A stretch of 23,302 bases of DNA from a bacterium (GTDB lineage: Bacteria > Electryoneota > RPQS01). Shown here one piece after another: positions 1 through 8,796 of the stretch (positions within the stretch are counted from its first letter, which is position 1; every line of letters begins with the position of its first letter). Below the pieces are notes generated by a model that did not search any database, was not told the origin of the DNA, and worked only from the letters and a program-made list of their open reading frames with translations. Both the position numbers and the translations under genes were made by a program. The stretch is from positions 1-23,302 of the forward strand of contig JAHIZR010000103.1 of assembly GCA_018814465.1 (NCBI GenBank), in the 5' to 3' direction.

Positions 1-3000
1 AGCTTTTGGACGGCGTGGAAGGAAGGTGTATCCATGCGGACGATGTAGAGTCCGGTGGCATAAGCATCGGCATTCCATTGTATTGAATGATAGCCGGCGG
101 ATTGTTGACCGCTGAAAAGCTGCGATACTTCACGGCCCAGAATATCAAAGACAGTCAATGTTACTTCTGTGCTATGCGGGAGTGCGAAGTCAATGGTTGT
201 AGTTGCGTTGAAGGGATTGGGATAGGCGGGAGACAGGGCGAATTCGATTGGAAGATTCTCGTTAAGATCATCCGCGCCATCGCCGAATTCCGCTTCATTC
301 GATTGTTCACTGATGCCGCCTTGATATACGGCGACCGCGCTGTAGAGATACGGCAGAGGATCATTAAGATCTATGTGCAGTTGAGTGCTGTCGGTGCGAT
401 ATCTTTCTTCGCCGTTGTGCAAGACGATGTATTCGATGAAATGATCGTATCCTTCAGAAAGACTGAGTGGCGGGTCCCAAGAAACTGCAGGAAAACTGCC
501 ATCAAAGAATGCTGTAAAGTTGCGCGGGGGATCGAGCCGCCAGACTTCGAATTCAACCGACACTGGTATTGTTTCCGAAACAGCTGCGGGAAGTGACCAC
601 GATTCGTATCCGGAAAGTTCCAAACCGATCATTTGATTACCGACGAAGGCATCCGTTGTTGAGAAGTTGCCGGAAGCATCGGACTGAATTGATTCGCAGT
701 TATAATAGAAGTCGGCATTCAGAAAATCAACATCGTTCGGGTGGGCGATGATGCTGCCTGACAGAGTTCCGGTCAACCGTTCCGCATTTCGTGTGCTGAA
801 TAGAATTGCCGCTCCCGGAGTGACGGGCCAGGAGTAAGCACCGGAAGTGCCGTTATAGAGGACTTGAAGTCCGTCGGTCTGTGCCTGATTCTCGATGCCA
901 ACAGTGGCCGATTCGGGGACTCCGATATGCTGGTAGAGATAGACGAATTCGTTGTCGCCCGTCGGAGTCGGCCACGAATATGCCGAGTAAATATGGACCT
1001 GACAAGTGAGCATTGAATCCAATTGCGGCAGGAAATGCATTTTGTAATATTCGATAATCAGTCGGCAGTTTTCTTCGTCGTACCACCAGCAGATTTCGGA
1101 CTCGGGTCCGTCATGCAGATTATCCCAGAACACAGCCAGCATGCCTTCGGGACCGGCTGTATTGGGGATCGGAGTGTTGCTGTTGCGCTGATGAAAACTG
1201 TAACCGGGAGCAATCCAGCCGTTTTCATTGATGGTGAGTGTGTCGTATGACTGACCATAAAATACGAAAGGTTCATCGAGCGGCAAGTAGGCGTTGTAGT
1301 CCGGTCCGTCGAGTGTGAGCACCGTGCCGGGACCGCCGGCCGAGGGTGATATCTCCACCCACTCATAGGCGGGCGGGATATCCAAATCAAAGCGATCATA
1401 GGCGAGATAGCCATAGGCATCACCGGTTTGCGCCTGTGAATAAGCGGACTCCAGATAGATCACGACATTCACGGAAGCGTTCGCGGGAACATAGACCGTT
1501 GTGTCGACGGACACATCTCCGTAACTAACGGTCACTTCGTAAGGACTGCCGCCGGGGAGCGTAAAAACAAAATGCCCGTCTGCGTCCGTGAATTGTGAGG
1601 GAAGGGGAGTGTCGTCGATAGAAACTTCTGCTGATTGCACAGGCAGGAAGAGACCTGCCGTGACCGTACCGGTGAGCGTTCCATTGGCGACAGAGGACAT
1701 GAAAACATCGCGTGTAACAACAGCGTCTTCGATAATAACGATGTTGGATTCGGTATGGTCTTGATAACCGAACTTCGAGAACAACAGACTAAACGTTCCT
1801 TCGGGGAGACGAATTTCGTAGGAACCGTCGGCTTCGGTTTCAGTTTCCCAATCGTTGCCGACAACCTGTACGCGAACGCCCTCCAACGGCATAACGGGAT
1901 TTCCTCCGGTGACGATACCTTCCACGCGTCCGGCAAAGTTGGGATCATAACCATCAACAAACATCACTCCGGTATTCTCAGGATCCAGCCAAGTGCGCAG
2001 TCCCAGAGTCATGGACAAGGAGAACTTACCGTAATAATCGTTCACATTGTTATTGCAGTTCGCATAGCCGCCATGAAGCTGTCCGATGATACGGTGGTTC
2101 TGGTCAAACAGCGGTGATCCCGAGGAGCCGCCTTCAGTGGTGCCGTCCTCCCAAGTCGCGATGCGCCAGTGCGTACCGTCGCCCGGAGACGATGTGCCAA
2201 GATAGGAAGTCGTGGTTGTGGGATCGTTGTCCCATGTGATTTTCTTGACATCGCCGCTGGGATGGTGGATGCAAACGGAATTTGTTGAAGGTTCATTAAC
2301 GGCGTTCCAGCCGCTGAAATAGGGATTATAGGTTTCCGGTACCGGTACGGACAGCAGCCAGAGTGATCCGTCTGAGGTTGAATTATGAAACAGTTCACTA
2401 CCGCCTGAGACCGTCATATTGGTCGGTCCATCCTGATTGGGGGTACAGACCGGACTCTGGTAATTGAACATGGCGATGTCGTTCGGACCGGGATCGCAGT
2501 GGTTGGCGGTCAGAATATATGGCGTGCCATCGCTGTTTGCATTATTAATGAGGGAACCGGAGCAATAGCGGAAACCTCCCGACAGGAGCATCACAACGCC
2601 GCGTTCCTGATCATTCCACTCTTCGTCGCAGGCGACGTTGTTGTTGCACCAGCCGCTGTCATTGAAATCGTCCAATGCTTCATGATAGCCGAAGAGATTC
2701 CGGTAGGCATGCACGACGCGCCAGATCGAGATTTTACCCTCGCCTGAGACTTGAGCAGGTTCAATATATTCGAGAGTGATCGCGTCGCCCGGAACCGGCT
2801 GTGTGGAGAACTTGCCGTTTTCCTTGTTGTTGTAGCCGGTGAAGGCTCCGATGGTAAAGCGATAATCATCATTATAGATGAAGAGCCTGCCGCCGGCGGG
2901 CATGAAGAACTCGTCGAACAGCAAGTTGATTGAATGGGCATTTTCGGAGCGAATGCGCAGACGCCAGACGCGATCGCCATTGGCGAGAGTTGTCCAGAGC

Positions 3001-3272
3001 CCGTGATCTCGCAGGTTCAGGGAAACCTCTATCGGAGCGCCGAAACGGAAGGGTTCGTCCTTGTCCGCAAGCTCGTCTTCGAGCAGATAAGCTTCGGCAT
3101 CAACCGGCGGCATGTCGATTGTCGGAACCGTTTCATTGAGAGCAGTTAGACGGCTTGCCGGAGTACCGCCGCTGCTGACTTGTGCCAAGGACGGCAGGGC
3201 GAACGCAAGTGTAAGCAATCCGACCGCAATGAAGCGGAATCGGGTTCCTGATGGTAGAATTAGATTTTGCAT
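1..3272 (-). CDS. Secreted lysyl-endopeptidase-like (S1) serine protease with T9SS-type sorting domain, 3' end cut by window
   Basis: I translated the minus strand from the ATG at 3272 and found it open for 1090 codons to the left edge. Residues 1-31 are a signal peptide (basic start, hydrophobic core, ...LPSLA before Q). A propeptide-like region follows, then a Lys-C/Achromobacter protease I-type chymotrypsin fold with the triad His258 (LTANHC), Asp301 (TSDGSL) and Ser384 (GGSSGSPLF), followed by IIGQLHGG. Two carboxypeptidase-regulatory-like beta domains (about 448-525 and 530-607), a nidogen-like domain (about 620-830), a third regulatory-like domain and a fibronectin-III-like domain come next. 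The C-terminus carries YPNPFNATT at 1017 and reads FHAVQKL at the edge, so only a few residues should be missing. Such C-terminal domains direct export through type IX secretion in FCB bacteria. The role is presumably extracellular proteolysis; cleavage specificity cannot be told. The start has only a weak GAAGAG ribosome site. Confidence 0.9.
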   Translation of the reverse strand, partial: MQNLILPSGTRFRFIAVGLLTLAFALPSLAQVSSGGTPASRLTALNETVPTIDMPPVDAEAYLLEDELADKDEPFRFGAPIEVSLNLRDHGLWTTLANGDRVWRLRIRSENAHSINLLFDEFFMPAGGRLFIYNDDYRFTIGAFTGYNNKENGKFSTQPVPGDAITLEYIEPAQVSGEGKISIWRVVHAYRNLFGYHEALDDFNDSGWCNNNVACDEEWNDQERGVVMLLSGGFRYCSGSLINNANSDGTPYILTANHCDPGPNDIAMFNYQSPVCTPNQDGPTNMTVSGGSELFHNSTSDGSLWLLSVPVPETYNPYFSGWNAVNEPSTNSVCIHHPSGDVKKITWDNDPTTTTSYLGTSSPGDGTHWRIATWEDGTTEGGSSGSPLFDQNHRIIGQLHGGYANCNNNVNDYYGKFSLSMTLGLRTWLDPENTGVMFVDGYDPNFAGRVEGIVTGGNPVMPLEGVRVQVVGNDWETETEADGSYEIRLPEGTFSLLFSKFGYQDHTESNIVIIEDAVVTRDVFMSSVANGTLTGTVTAGLFLPVQSAEVSIDDTPLPSQFTDADGHFVFTLPGGSPYEVTVSYGDVSVDTTVYVPANASVNVVIYLESAYSQAQTGDAYGYLAYDRFDLDIPPAYEWVEISPSAGGPGTVLTLDGPDYNAYLPLDEPFVFYGQSYDTLTINENGWIAPGYSFHQRNSNTPIPNTAGPEGMLAVFWDNLHDGPESEICWWYDEENCRLIIEYYKMHFLPQLDSMLTCQVHIYSAYSWPTPTGDNEFVYLYQHIGVPESATVGIENQAQTDGLQVLYNGTSGAYSWPVTPGAAILFSTRNAERLTGTLSGSIIAHPNDVDFLNADFYYNCESIQSDASGNFSTTDAFVGNQMIGLELSGYESWSLPAAVSETIPVSVEFEVWRLDPPRNFTAFFDGSFPAVSWDPPLSLSEGYDHFIEYIVLHNGEERYRTDSTQLHIDLNDPLPYLYSAVAVYQGGISEQSNEAEFGDGADDLNENLPIEFALSPAYPNPFNATTTIDFALPHSTEVTLTVFDILGREVSQLFSGQQSAGYHSIQWNADAYATGLYIVRMDTPSFHAVQK

Positions 3273-3324
3273 GATGACACTCTTCAGGAGAGGTGAGGAA
3301 GGGCGCAGGAAACCGACCGGAAGA

Positions 3325-3345
3325 GCGATTCATGCTGTGAATCGC
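3325..3345 (-). promoter_or_regulatory. Perfect 8-bp hairpin in the 5' leader of the serine protease
   Basis: GCGATTCA and TGAATCGC form a perfect 8-bp stem around a 5-nt loop. The hairpin lies between the predicted promoter (3380-3408) and the protease ATG at 3272, so it would be in the transcribed leader. It has no T-tract, so it is not an intrinsic terminator. It might stabilise the mRNA or mark a regulator site. Confidence 0.5.
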
Positions 3346-3379
3346 CTGTTTCCCGGGACCCTTCAAGTTCTAATCTAAT

Positions 3380-3408
3380 AACATACAGACAATGTCTGGA
3401 AATATCAA
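3380..3408 (-). promoter_or_regulatory. Sigma70-like promoter with a 13-bp palindrome filling the spacer
   Basis: On the minus strand TTGATA (3408-3403) is followed by a 17-bp spacer and TATGTT (3385-3380), about 108 bp before the protease ATG. The spacer begins or ends with CAGACA-T-TGTCTG (3386-3398), a perfect dyad touching the -10 box. A protein bound there would block RNA polymerase, so this looks like an operator. The box assignment is by eye; FCB promoters can differ from the E. coli consensus. Confidence 0.5.
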
Positions 3409-3542
3409 GTCAGTTGAGCATTGGAGCGAGACTCATGAATGGAAAGAGTCTGATTAACAGCTATTTATACTTTTGCTTGTCAATATAGAACAAGAGATCC
3501 GCTGATGTATTGAGTGGGAGAGTCAAGGAAGAAAGAGTCCGG

Positions 3543-3661
3543 CCGGGTTGCGCACCTGAGCGTACTCGAAAACGCGACATTCTCTGTGCTTAACCCGGCT
3601 CGGCGAGCCTGTTTCTGCGTCTTGCCTTTATTTCTAAGACAGGTCCTTAGTCCGGCTCGGC
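3543..3661. repeat. G+C-rich intergenic patch with short direct and inverted repeats
   Basis: The interval 3409-3717 holds no convincing gene. Within it CCGGGTT (3543-3549) and AACCCGG (3592-3598) are inverted copies 42 bp apart. GGCTCG-G-CGAGCC (3597-3609) is a perfect dyad, and CCGGCTCGGC occurs twice as a direct repeat (3595-3604 and 3652-3661). The patch is richer in G+C than its surroundings. It could be a remnant repeat element or a structured RNA; it does not fold as a tRNA by eye. Confidence 0.3.
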
Positions 3662-3718
3662 AGCATGTTCTAAATGGTGAATATGATTAATTCTGTTCAC
3701 GTATGATGAAGTGAGAGA

Positions 3719-3755
3719 TAAAAAAGAGGGCTGCACACAATTGCGCAGCCCTCTT
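3719..3755 (-). terminator. Intrinsic terminator of the C25 gene
   Basis: A perfect 11-bp inverted repeat, AAGAGGGCTGC (3724-3734) and GCAGCCCTCTT (3745-3755), has a 10-nt loop. On the minus strand the stem runs into six T residues. It starts 22 bp after the TGA of the C25-like gene at 3778, so it ends that transcript before the intergenic region. Confidence 0.9.
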
Positions 3756-3777
3756 GGATTTATTTACGGTTGGGCAA

Positions 3778-6700
3778 TCAGTTCACATAGGCGACGACGA
3801 TATAGAAATAGATATCGCGCGTCAAACCGGCGCCGTCGGTGAAGGAGGTTGACGGAGTGCTGCCGAGATAGTCGGCAGTGCCGATGTTCACGTCGGAGCT
3901 TGTTCCGCCATAGACATGGTAGCCGTCAACAGTCAGCGGGCCGCCGAATTCATCTTCCGTCACCGGAGACCATCTCAGAATTACGTCATTGCCGGTGCGG
4001 ATGACCGTCAAGTCCTCTACAGCCGCTGGATTAGCCGTAAGGCTCTTCTGAGTCGTGAACAGAACCGCCCGGCCGTTTATAATACTCGCCGAGCCGGGGA
4101 TGTCCGGATCCTGCTGACCCCAGTAGCTGTAGGTCAGACCGTCGGAGTTATCATGGTTCTCGATGCCGACCGTGCAATAGTGATTGGAACGACTGTCTTC
4201 GGTCGTATTGGTAACGTTATAGTACTGGAAGAGAATCTCACCGTCTCCAGTAGGCGTTGCCGGATAGCCGGGTTCATAGAGTATTGCTTGGAACACTTCT
4301 TCCGGGCCATCCAGCGGGTAATACGGGTTAACAACCTTGCTGCCGCTCCATTGGACGATGAAACGATGGTTGGCGGCATCATGTTTCGTGAAGACTCCGT
4401 CCGGCTGGGGGGGGATCGGGCAAGGGAATGCTTCGCAGGTCAGCCCTTCGGTCCAGTCACCGGAAAGCGCATCGCATTCCGATTCCAGCAATTCGTCCGC
4501 ACAATCCAGTTCTTCCGGGTCACCGTAACAACAGCGGCCTACCGCCGGACCGATAAACAACGTAAATGGTCCGGCGCTGGAGGAACTCCAGCCGGTTACC
4601 ACAAAGCAATACTCATAGCCTGATGTAAGCGTTACATCAGTAATTCTGGGCAAATAATTGCTGGTGTAAATCGGCGGATTGCTGCATACGTCGTCTTCAC
4701 AGTATACTTCGATGCCATTTTCGAGAATGGCGAGTTTGGCATCGTAGTCCGTATTTCCGAGGCACATTGAAACGGAGACAACTTCGGTTGTCGTGGCTGT
4801 ATAGCGATAGAAAACATCGGGACAGGTATTGATTTGTCCGCAAATCGGAGAATACTGATCGGTAGCGCCGACCGTCGTGCCGTTGATCGTGGCGGGGATG
4901 CTGGGGATAACCGTAGCGGTTTCGCAGGGATCATCCGCAATCGGGCAAGCGGTGTTGCAGTCCAGACTCTCATCCCAAGAGATGTCATCGACACGAGCCA
5001 GACAGGTGGCTTGCGGTTCGTATGAACAGTCCGGATCGTAGGGACTGCCATAACAGCAGCGACCGCTAACAATTGGCGAGGATGTTATGTTAAAATTATA
5101 TGCCGATCCGGGGTCAGGAGCGCCCTGCCAATGACCGCATTCGATATAAATCGTGGTACCGCCTGTAAGAATCATTGTCTTGAGCGGATCGTGATCGCCA
5201 CAGGAGTCATCGTTGTAATCCGTTATACCGACGCAGCACGTTCCATCCATCCAGAATTTCAGATAGGTATCCCCTTCACTCCCGCACATGTCGATCGTAT
5301 AGGATGCGGTTTCGGGAACATTGAATACGTAGAAAACGTCGTCCACCGGTGACAGTGAAGTACTTTGACAGTCAGTCGTGAGTCCAAGCGTGCCTGTTAC
5401 ATGGTAGGGCACCGAATTAATTACGGTGGCGCCATCGCAGGTTTCCGACCCTTGATCGAGAGTGCTGTTGAGATGTCGCGTTCCTGTGTTTTCGCTGTAC
5501 TCATGTCTTTCGATGCCGAGTTCAGCATAGAGTTCCATCAGTCTTTGTTTAATCAGCCCGCTTTCATATTCGTCGGCGTTTTTACGGCGGCTGAGCAGAT
5601 TATCGATTTCACCGTGGATAGAGCGGAGGTTTTCTTCACTTGCCATTTGCTCGTAGTCGATACCTTCATCGACCGAGTTCGCGGGAGCGGAAGCGGGTAC
5701 AATCACAAGGTCGTCCCAGAACGGAGCGATCATGGCTGACGGGCCCAAAGCGGAGGGCAGATAGTAGTTACGGAAGTCGGTATGGATTTGCTGATCAGCG
5801 CCCATCGCAAGCCAGCCGTTCGAACAGATCGCTATGTCGTTATAATCCTGACCGTAGAATCTGAATGTGAAAGGCAGGCTGACACTAGTGGCATCGTCGG
5901 CTTCGTTGGCATCGTCAATGATATTCACGACAGTTCCGTCACCACCCTCAGCAGGATCGAGTTCAATCCAGTTGAACGTAGGCGCTTTGGGATAGGCGGT
6001 GTCCGTGTTATCGAATGCCCAGTATCCATAATCGTCCGGAGGAGTGGGCGTGCTGGATGAGCCGGAACCGATAACGACATCAAACAGCACCGTGTCGGCA
6101 AACCCATTGGCGAGCGGGAATACGCATTGCAGAGTGACATGCTCTCCGGGATAAGCCTGCATTGTCGCAGATAAACCAAAGCGGTTGCCGGAATTGTCGG
6201 AGGTTGCGCCGCTGGCAGCTGCGCTGAAATTGCCGTTCGGATCGGTGACGGTAACGGCCGGATTCAGAGATGTCAAGGTCGCGCTGGCTGCCGCAATTAA
6301 CGCGCCGCCGACATTTTCCAGTGTCAAATAGATTTCGCCGCTTTCACCCGGATCGAGCTGAGTATCACCGACACCGGAGAGCGTATGACTGACATACTCA
6401 TAATTGCCGTTCGCTACCGGAATCGCAACACCGCTCACATGAGTTCCGGCGGAGCTGCTGACTGACAGAGTGAATTGCAGGACTTGTCCATCCGGGACAT
6501 AACCAGCAATCGTGAAGTCAAAGTCATCCGGTGGATTGTCGATGGCGCCGCCGGCGATAGTACCGTGAGATTCGGAATTGTCCGTTATTGAGGCAACATA
6601 AGGATCGCTGGAAGACAGCGTCGCAACGACACTGCTGACAGAGGAGGTTCCCCAGTTCTTCAGAGGAATTGCCAATTCGATGGTTTCGCCGGGATTGGCA

Positions 6701-8796
6701 AAGCCGTCAGTATTGCCGGAACTCGTACCGGCGCCGTCGTCATCGATTATGTAGGTTTCACTCGCGGGAGATACGTAGCCCGTACTCGACTGAATCAGAG
6801 TGTAGTCCAGTGCCGGGCGGCAGTTATGCTTGGTTGCAGTGACGTGCAATGTATCAACGGAAGTAGCGGCAAAGTAAAGAGTGATTTGGCCCGAAGCATC
6901 GGTACGGCCGCCAGTGAATACGTCATTATTCTTGAAGAGATGAACGTAAGCGTCTGCAACCGGTTGTGCAAGCTGGTTCGTGACCATAACGGTCATTGAA
7001 TTGAGACCGATGGACGCGGTTGACGGAGCATTGACCGACAGGTTATCGGGTGTGCCCGTAAAAACATCGATCGTGGGATCACCCAGCAGATTCGTAATAC
7101 CGCAGAAGAACTCGGTGCGTTCTTCGGAATCCGGGAGATAAGAATCGAGCAATTCAATGCGCGAGCGATTCATGATGGCCCCCGTCTTGGTGATTCCTTC
7201 CAAGAGCAAGCCTTGCATACCGCCTGCCATCAAGCAGTTGTTATAGCGCGTATTCGTATGCAGCGTTGACATGCCGATCACGCCGATAACGCCTAACGGT
7301 TGAGCAGCCGTCCCCGCATTCAGGAAGTCTTCACATTCATCGGTATAGTTGTAGTCACTTGTACCGCAAGTCAGATTCATCATAAAAGGCCAGGTGCCTT
7401 CCGCATTCGTCAAATCGGTGATATCATAGGGCAGAGTGCCTACATATCCGCGATGACAGAAAACCGAAATACCTGAATTGAAGCTTGTCGCCACATCGTC
7501 TGCACCGGGAAAGTCATGGATGTGGTACATAGTATCGATGCTGGCAGAATTATAGCCGGCTTCGAGCAGACGGTCGCGAACAGACTGCATGGTGTGTACT
7601 GTCGAGAGCCCCGAAGTGCTGCTGGTCGTAAAAAGACCGGCACCTTCATACCAATCGGGATTGCCTCCTGATACGGTATCAGCCGGTGAGGGAGTTCGTT
7701 CGTATCTTAGATTACGGTTGACCTGTAAGGCTAGTTCCGAGTTGCTGTTGAAGCACATCCTGCCTAAACTGATGTCGGAAATGAGGTCGTTACCTTCAAG
7801 GCGCGTATACTCGAAATCGCTGACACCCGATGAACCTTCGAAGGAAGCAGTCCAATAAGGAATCAGAGAGGTTCCGTTGGCGTCTCCGATCAGCAGAACA
7901 TGTTCCAGCGGCGGATTCGTATTATTGTAGCGATTCTGGATATAGTTCTTAATACCAGCATTCGTCCAGGTTGTAATTTCAGAGCCTTGAGTTGCAATCT
8001 CGACTTTGTGGCCTTTGCGTTCGTGCCAGTACTTCAGCTTATCAATGCTGACAGTGTGGGTGGGATCGCCTGCAATCGTGCTGTTGTAGATGTAGAGAAT
8101 CGAACCGCGGACGACGAATTCATCCAAGCCCATTTCATCCCAGTTTTCGACAATGGGACGAAGCAGCATGGCATTCGTTTCGGTAATGGGGCGTGTGGGA
8201 TTAACAGAACCGTTTTCATGAACGCGCAGATCCAGATCGCGCAGCACTTCGACTTTGCGCGAAGTTGGATTGTAGCGAACCGCATTGACGCGCACGGTTA
8301 CAAAGCGAACGCCGCCCATATTCTGAACGGCGCTGATCGAGTAGGGAGTCTCCGGTTGAAAGCTGTTGCGACTCATATAGGCATCCGACAAAGCATCAGC
8401 CTGTTCGCCGTCCTTGCGCAGCTCAAGTTCATAGCTGCCATTCAACTCCTCCCAGTTATCGAAGAGAATCTCGAGAGTCGGGTCACCAGCGTTCCGCAAA
8501 GCGAGGACTCTGGTAATCTGGGGCAAGAGAGCTTCGCCTTCAGAGGCAAGGCTCTTCTCACCGGGCAGTTCAATCCGATCAATCATGCGACCGTCGATGT
8601 TCACATTGTTATGAACAACGCCGGGAACATGGAAGTTCATTTGCCAAGCGTCATTATCATCAAGAACAGTTACACTTGGAGCCTGTTCAATCGCGTTGAG
8701 ATCACTGGCAATCCAGCCAGCTCCGGCCATTCCGGTCAGGGTCAGTACCGATAAACAGAGAATAACAAAATTGGTGATTTTCATCGTATTTCTCAT
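3778..8796 (-). CDS. Large secreted C25 (gingipain-like) peptidase homologue with split nidogen-like domain
   Basis: The frame is open from 8859, but the ATG at 8796 is preferred: it has GAGGA 7 nt upstream and begins directly with a signal peptide (MRNTMK, hydrophobic core, ...MAGAG). From that start the protein has 1672 residues. It has a C25-type propeptide (to about 225) and a C25 caspase-like domain (about 230-580) with Cys477 in NLTCGTSDYN, a His448 in FCHRGYVG and the closing LLGDPTIDVFTGTP. Ig-like beta domains follow (about 585-915), then a nidogen-like domain (923-1036 and 1464-1583) interrupted by a 427-residue insert, and a final fibronectin-III-like domain (about 1590-1672). There is no YPNPF sorting domain, unlike the neighbouring protease. 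In gingipains the catalytic His sits in GHG; here the motif is CHRG, so the His may be shifted or not equivalent. Activity is therefore inferred, not shown. Confidence 0.88.
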   Translation of the reverse strand: MRNTMKITNFVILCLSVLTLTGMAGAGWIASDLNAIEQAPSVTVLDDNDAWQMNFHVPGVVHNNVNIDGRMIDRIELPGEKSLASEGEALLPQITRVLALRNAGDPTLEILFDNWEELNGSYELELRKDGEQADALSDAYMSRNSFQPETPYSISAVQNMGGVRFVTVRVNAVRYNPTSRKVEVLRDLDLRVHENGSVNPTRPITETNAMLLRPIVENWDEMGLDEFVVRGSILYIYNSTIAGDPTHTVSIDKLKYWHERKGHKVEIATQGSEITTWTNAGIKNYIQNRYNNTNPPLEHVLLIGDANGTSLIPYWTASFEGSSGVSDFEYTRLEGNDLISDISLGRMCFNSNSELALQVNRNLRYERTPSPADTVSGGNPDWYEGAGLFTTSSTSGLSTVHTMQSVRDRLLEAGYNSASIDTMYHIHDFPGADDVATSFNSGISVFCHRGYVGTLPYDITDLTNAEGTWPFMMNLTCGTSDYNYTDECEDFLNAGTAAQPLGVIGVIGMSTLHTNTRYNNCLMAGGMQGLLLEGITKTGAIMNRSRIELLDSYLPDSEERTEFFCGITNLLGDPTIDVFTGTPDNLSVNAPSTASIGLNSMTVMVTNQLAQPVADAYVHLFKNNDVFTGGRTDASGQITLYFAATSVDTLHVTATKHNCRPALDYTLIQSSTGYVSPASETYIIDDDGAGTSSGNTDGFANPGETIELAIPLKNWGTSSVSSVVATLSSSDPYVASITDNSESHGTIAGGAIDNPPDDFDFTIAGYVPDGQVLQFTLSVSSSAGTHVSGVAIPVANGNYEYVSHTLSGVGDTQLDPGESGEIYLTLENVGGALIAAASATLTSLNPAVTVTDPNGNFSAAASGATSDNSGNRFGLSATMQAYPGEHVTLQCVFPLANGFADTVLFDVVIGSGSSSTPTPPDDYGYWAFDNTDTAYPKAPTFNWIELDPAEGGDGTVVNIIDDANEADDATSVSLPFTFRFYGQDYNDIAICSNGWLAMGADQQIHTDFRNYYLPSALGPSAMIAPFWDDLVIVPASAPANSVDEGIDYEQMASEENLRSIHGEIDNLLSRRKNADEYESGLIKQRLMELYAELGIERHEYSENTGTRHLNSTLDQGSETCDGATVINSVPYHVTGTLGLTTDCQSTSLSPVDDVFYVFNVPETASYTIDMCGSEGDTYLKFWMDGTCCVGITDYNDDSCGDHDPLKTMILTGGTTIYIECGHWQGAPDPGSAYNFNITSSPIVSGRCCYGSPYDPDCSYEPQATCLARVDDISWDESLDCNTACPIADDPCETATVIPSIPATINGTTVGATDQYSPICGQINTCPDVFYRYTATTTEVVSVSMCLGNTDYDAKLAILENGIEVYCEDDVCSNPPIYTSNYLPRITDVTLTSGYEYCFVVTGWSSSSAGPFTLFIGPAVGRCCYGDPEELDCADELLESECDALSGDWTEGLTCEAFPCPIPPQPDGVFTKHDAANHRFIVQWSGSKVVNPYYPLDGPEEVFQAILYEPGYPATPTGDGEILFQYYNVTNTTEDSRSNHYCTVGIENHDNSDGLTYSYWGQQDPDIPGSASIINGRAVLFTTQKSLTANPAAVEDLTVIRTGNDVILRWSPVTEDEFGGPLTVDGYHVYGGTSSDVNIGTADYLGSTPSTSFTDGAGLTRDIYFYIVVAYVN
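4414..5442 (-). repeat. Two tandem PPC-like plus GRCCYG Cys-rich modules inside the C25 gene
   Basis: Module A (5442-4939) and module B (4929-4414) each hold an approximately 120-residue beta domain resembling bacterial pre-peptidase C-terminal domains, beginning with a Cys-containing ETC/CET element. Each is followed by a short Cys-rich motif with the same layout: GRCCYG, a DC, a further Cys, a W, an LxC and a closing CPI. The two protein copies are clearly homologous but well diverged, so this is an old duplication. An 80-residue charged, helix-prone linker (about 5688-5443) precedes module A. Confidence 0.75.

Noticed and set aside
3541..3620. Possible tRNA or structured RNA gene
   Set aside because: No T-arm GGTTCRANYCC element or cloverleaf pairing could be drawn.
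3916..4623. 235-codon plus-strand open frame
   Set aside because: It lies opposite the fibronectin-like end of the C25 gene and shows no protein features.
7900..8754. 284-codon plus-strand open frame
   Set aside because: It is wholly antisense to the C25 gene's propeptide and catalytic region, has no recognisable domain and no ribosome site; the opposite strand is clearly coding.
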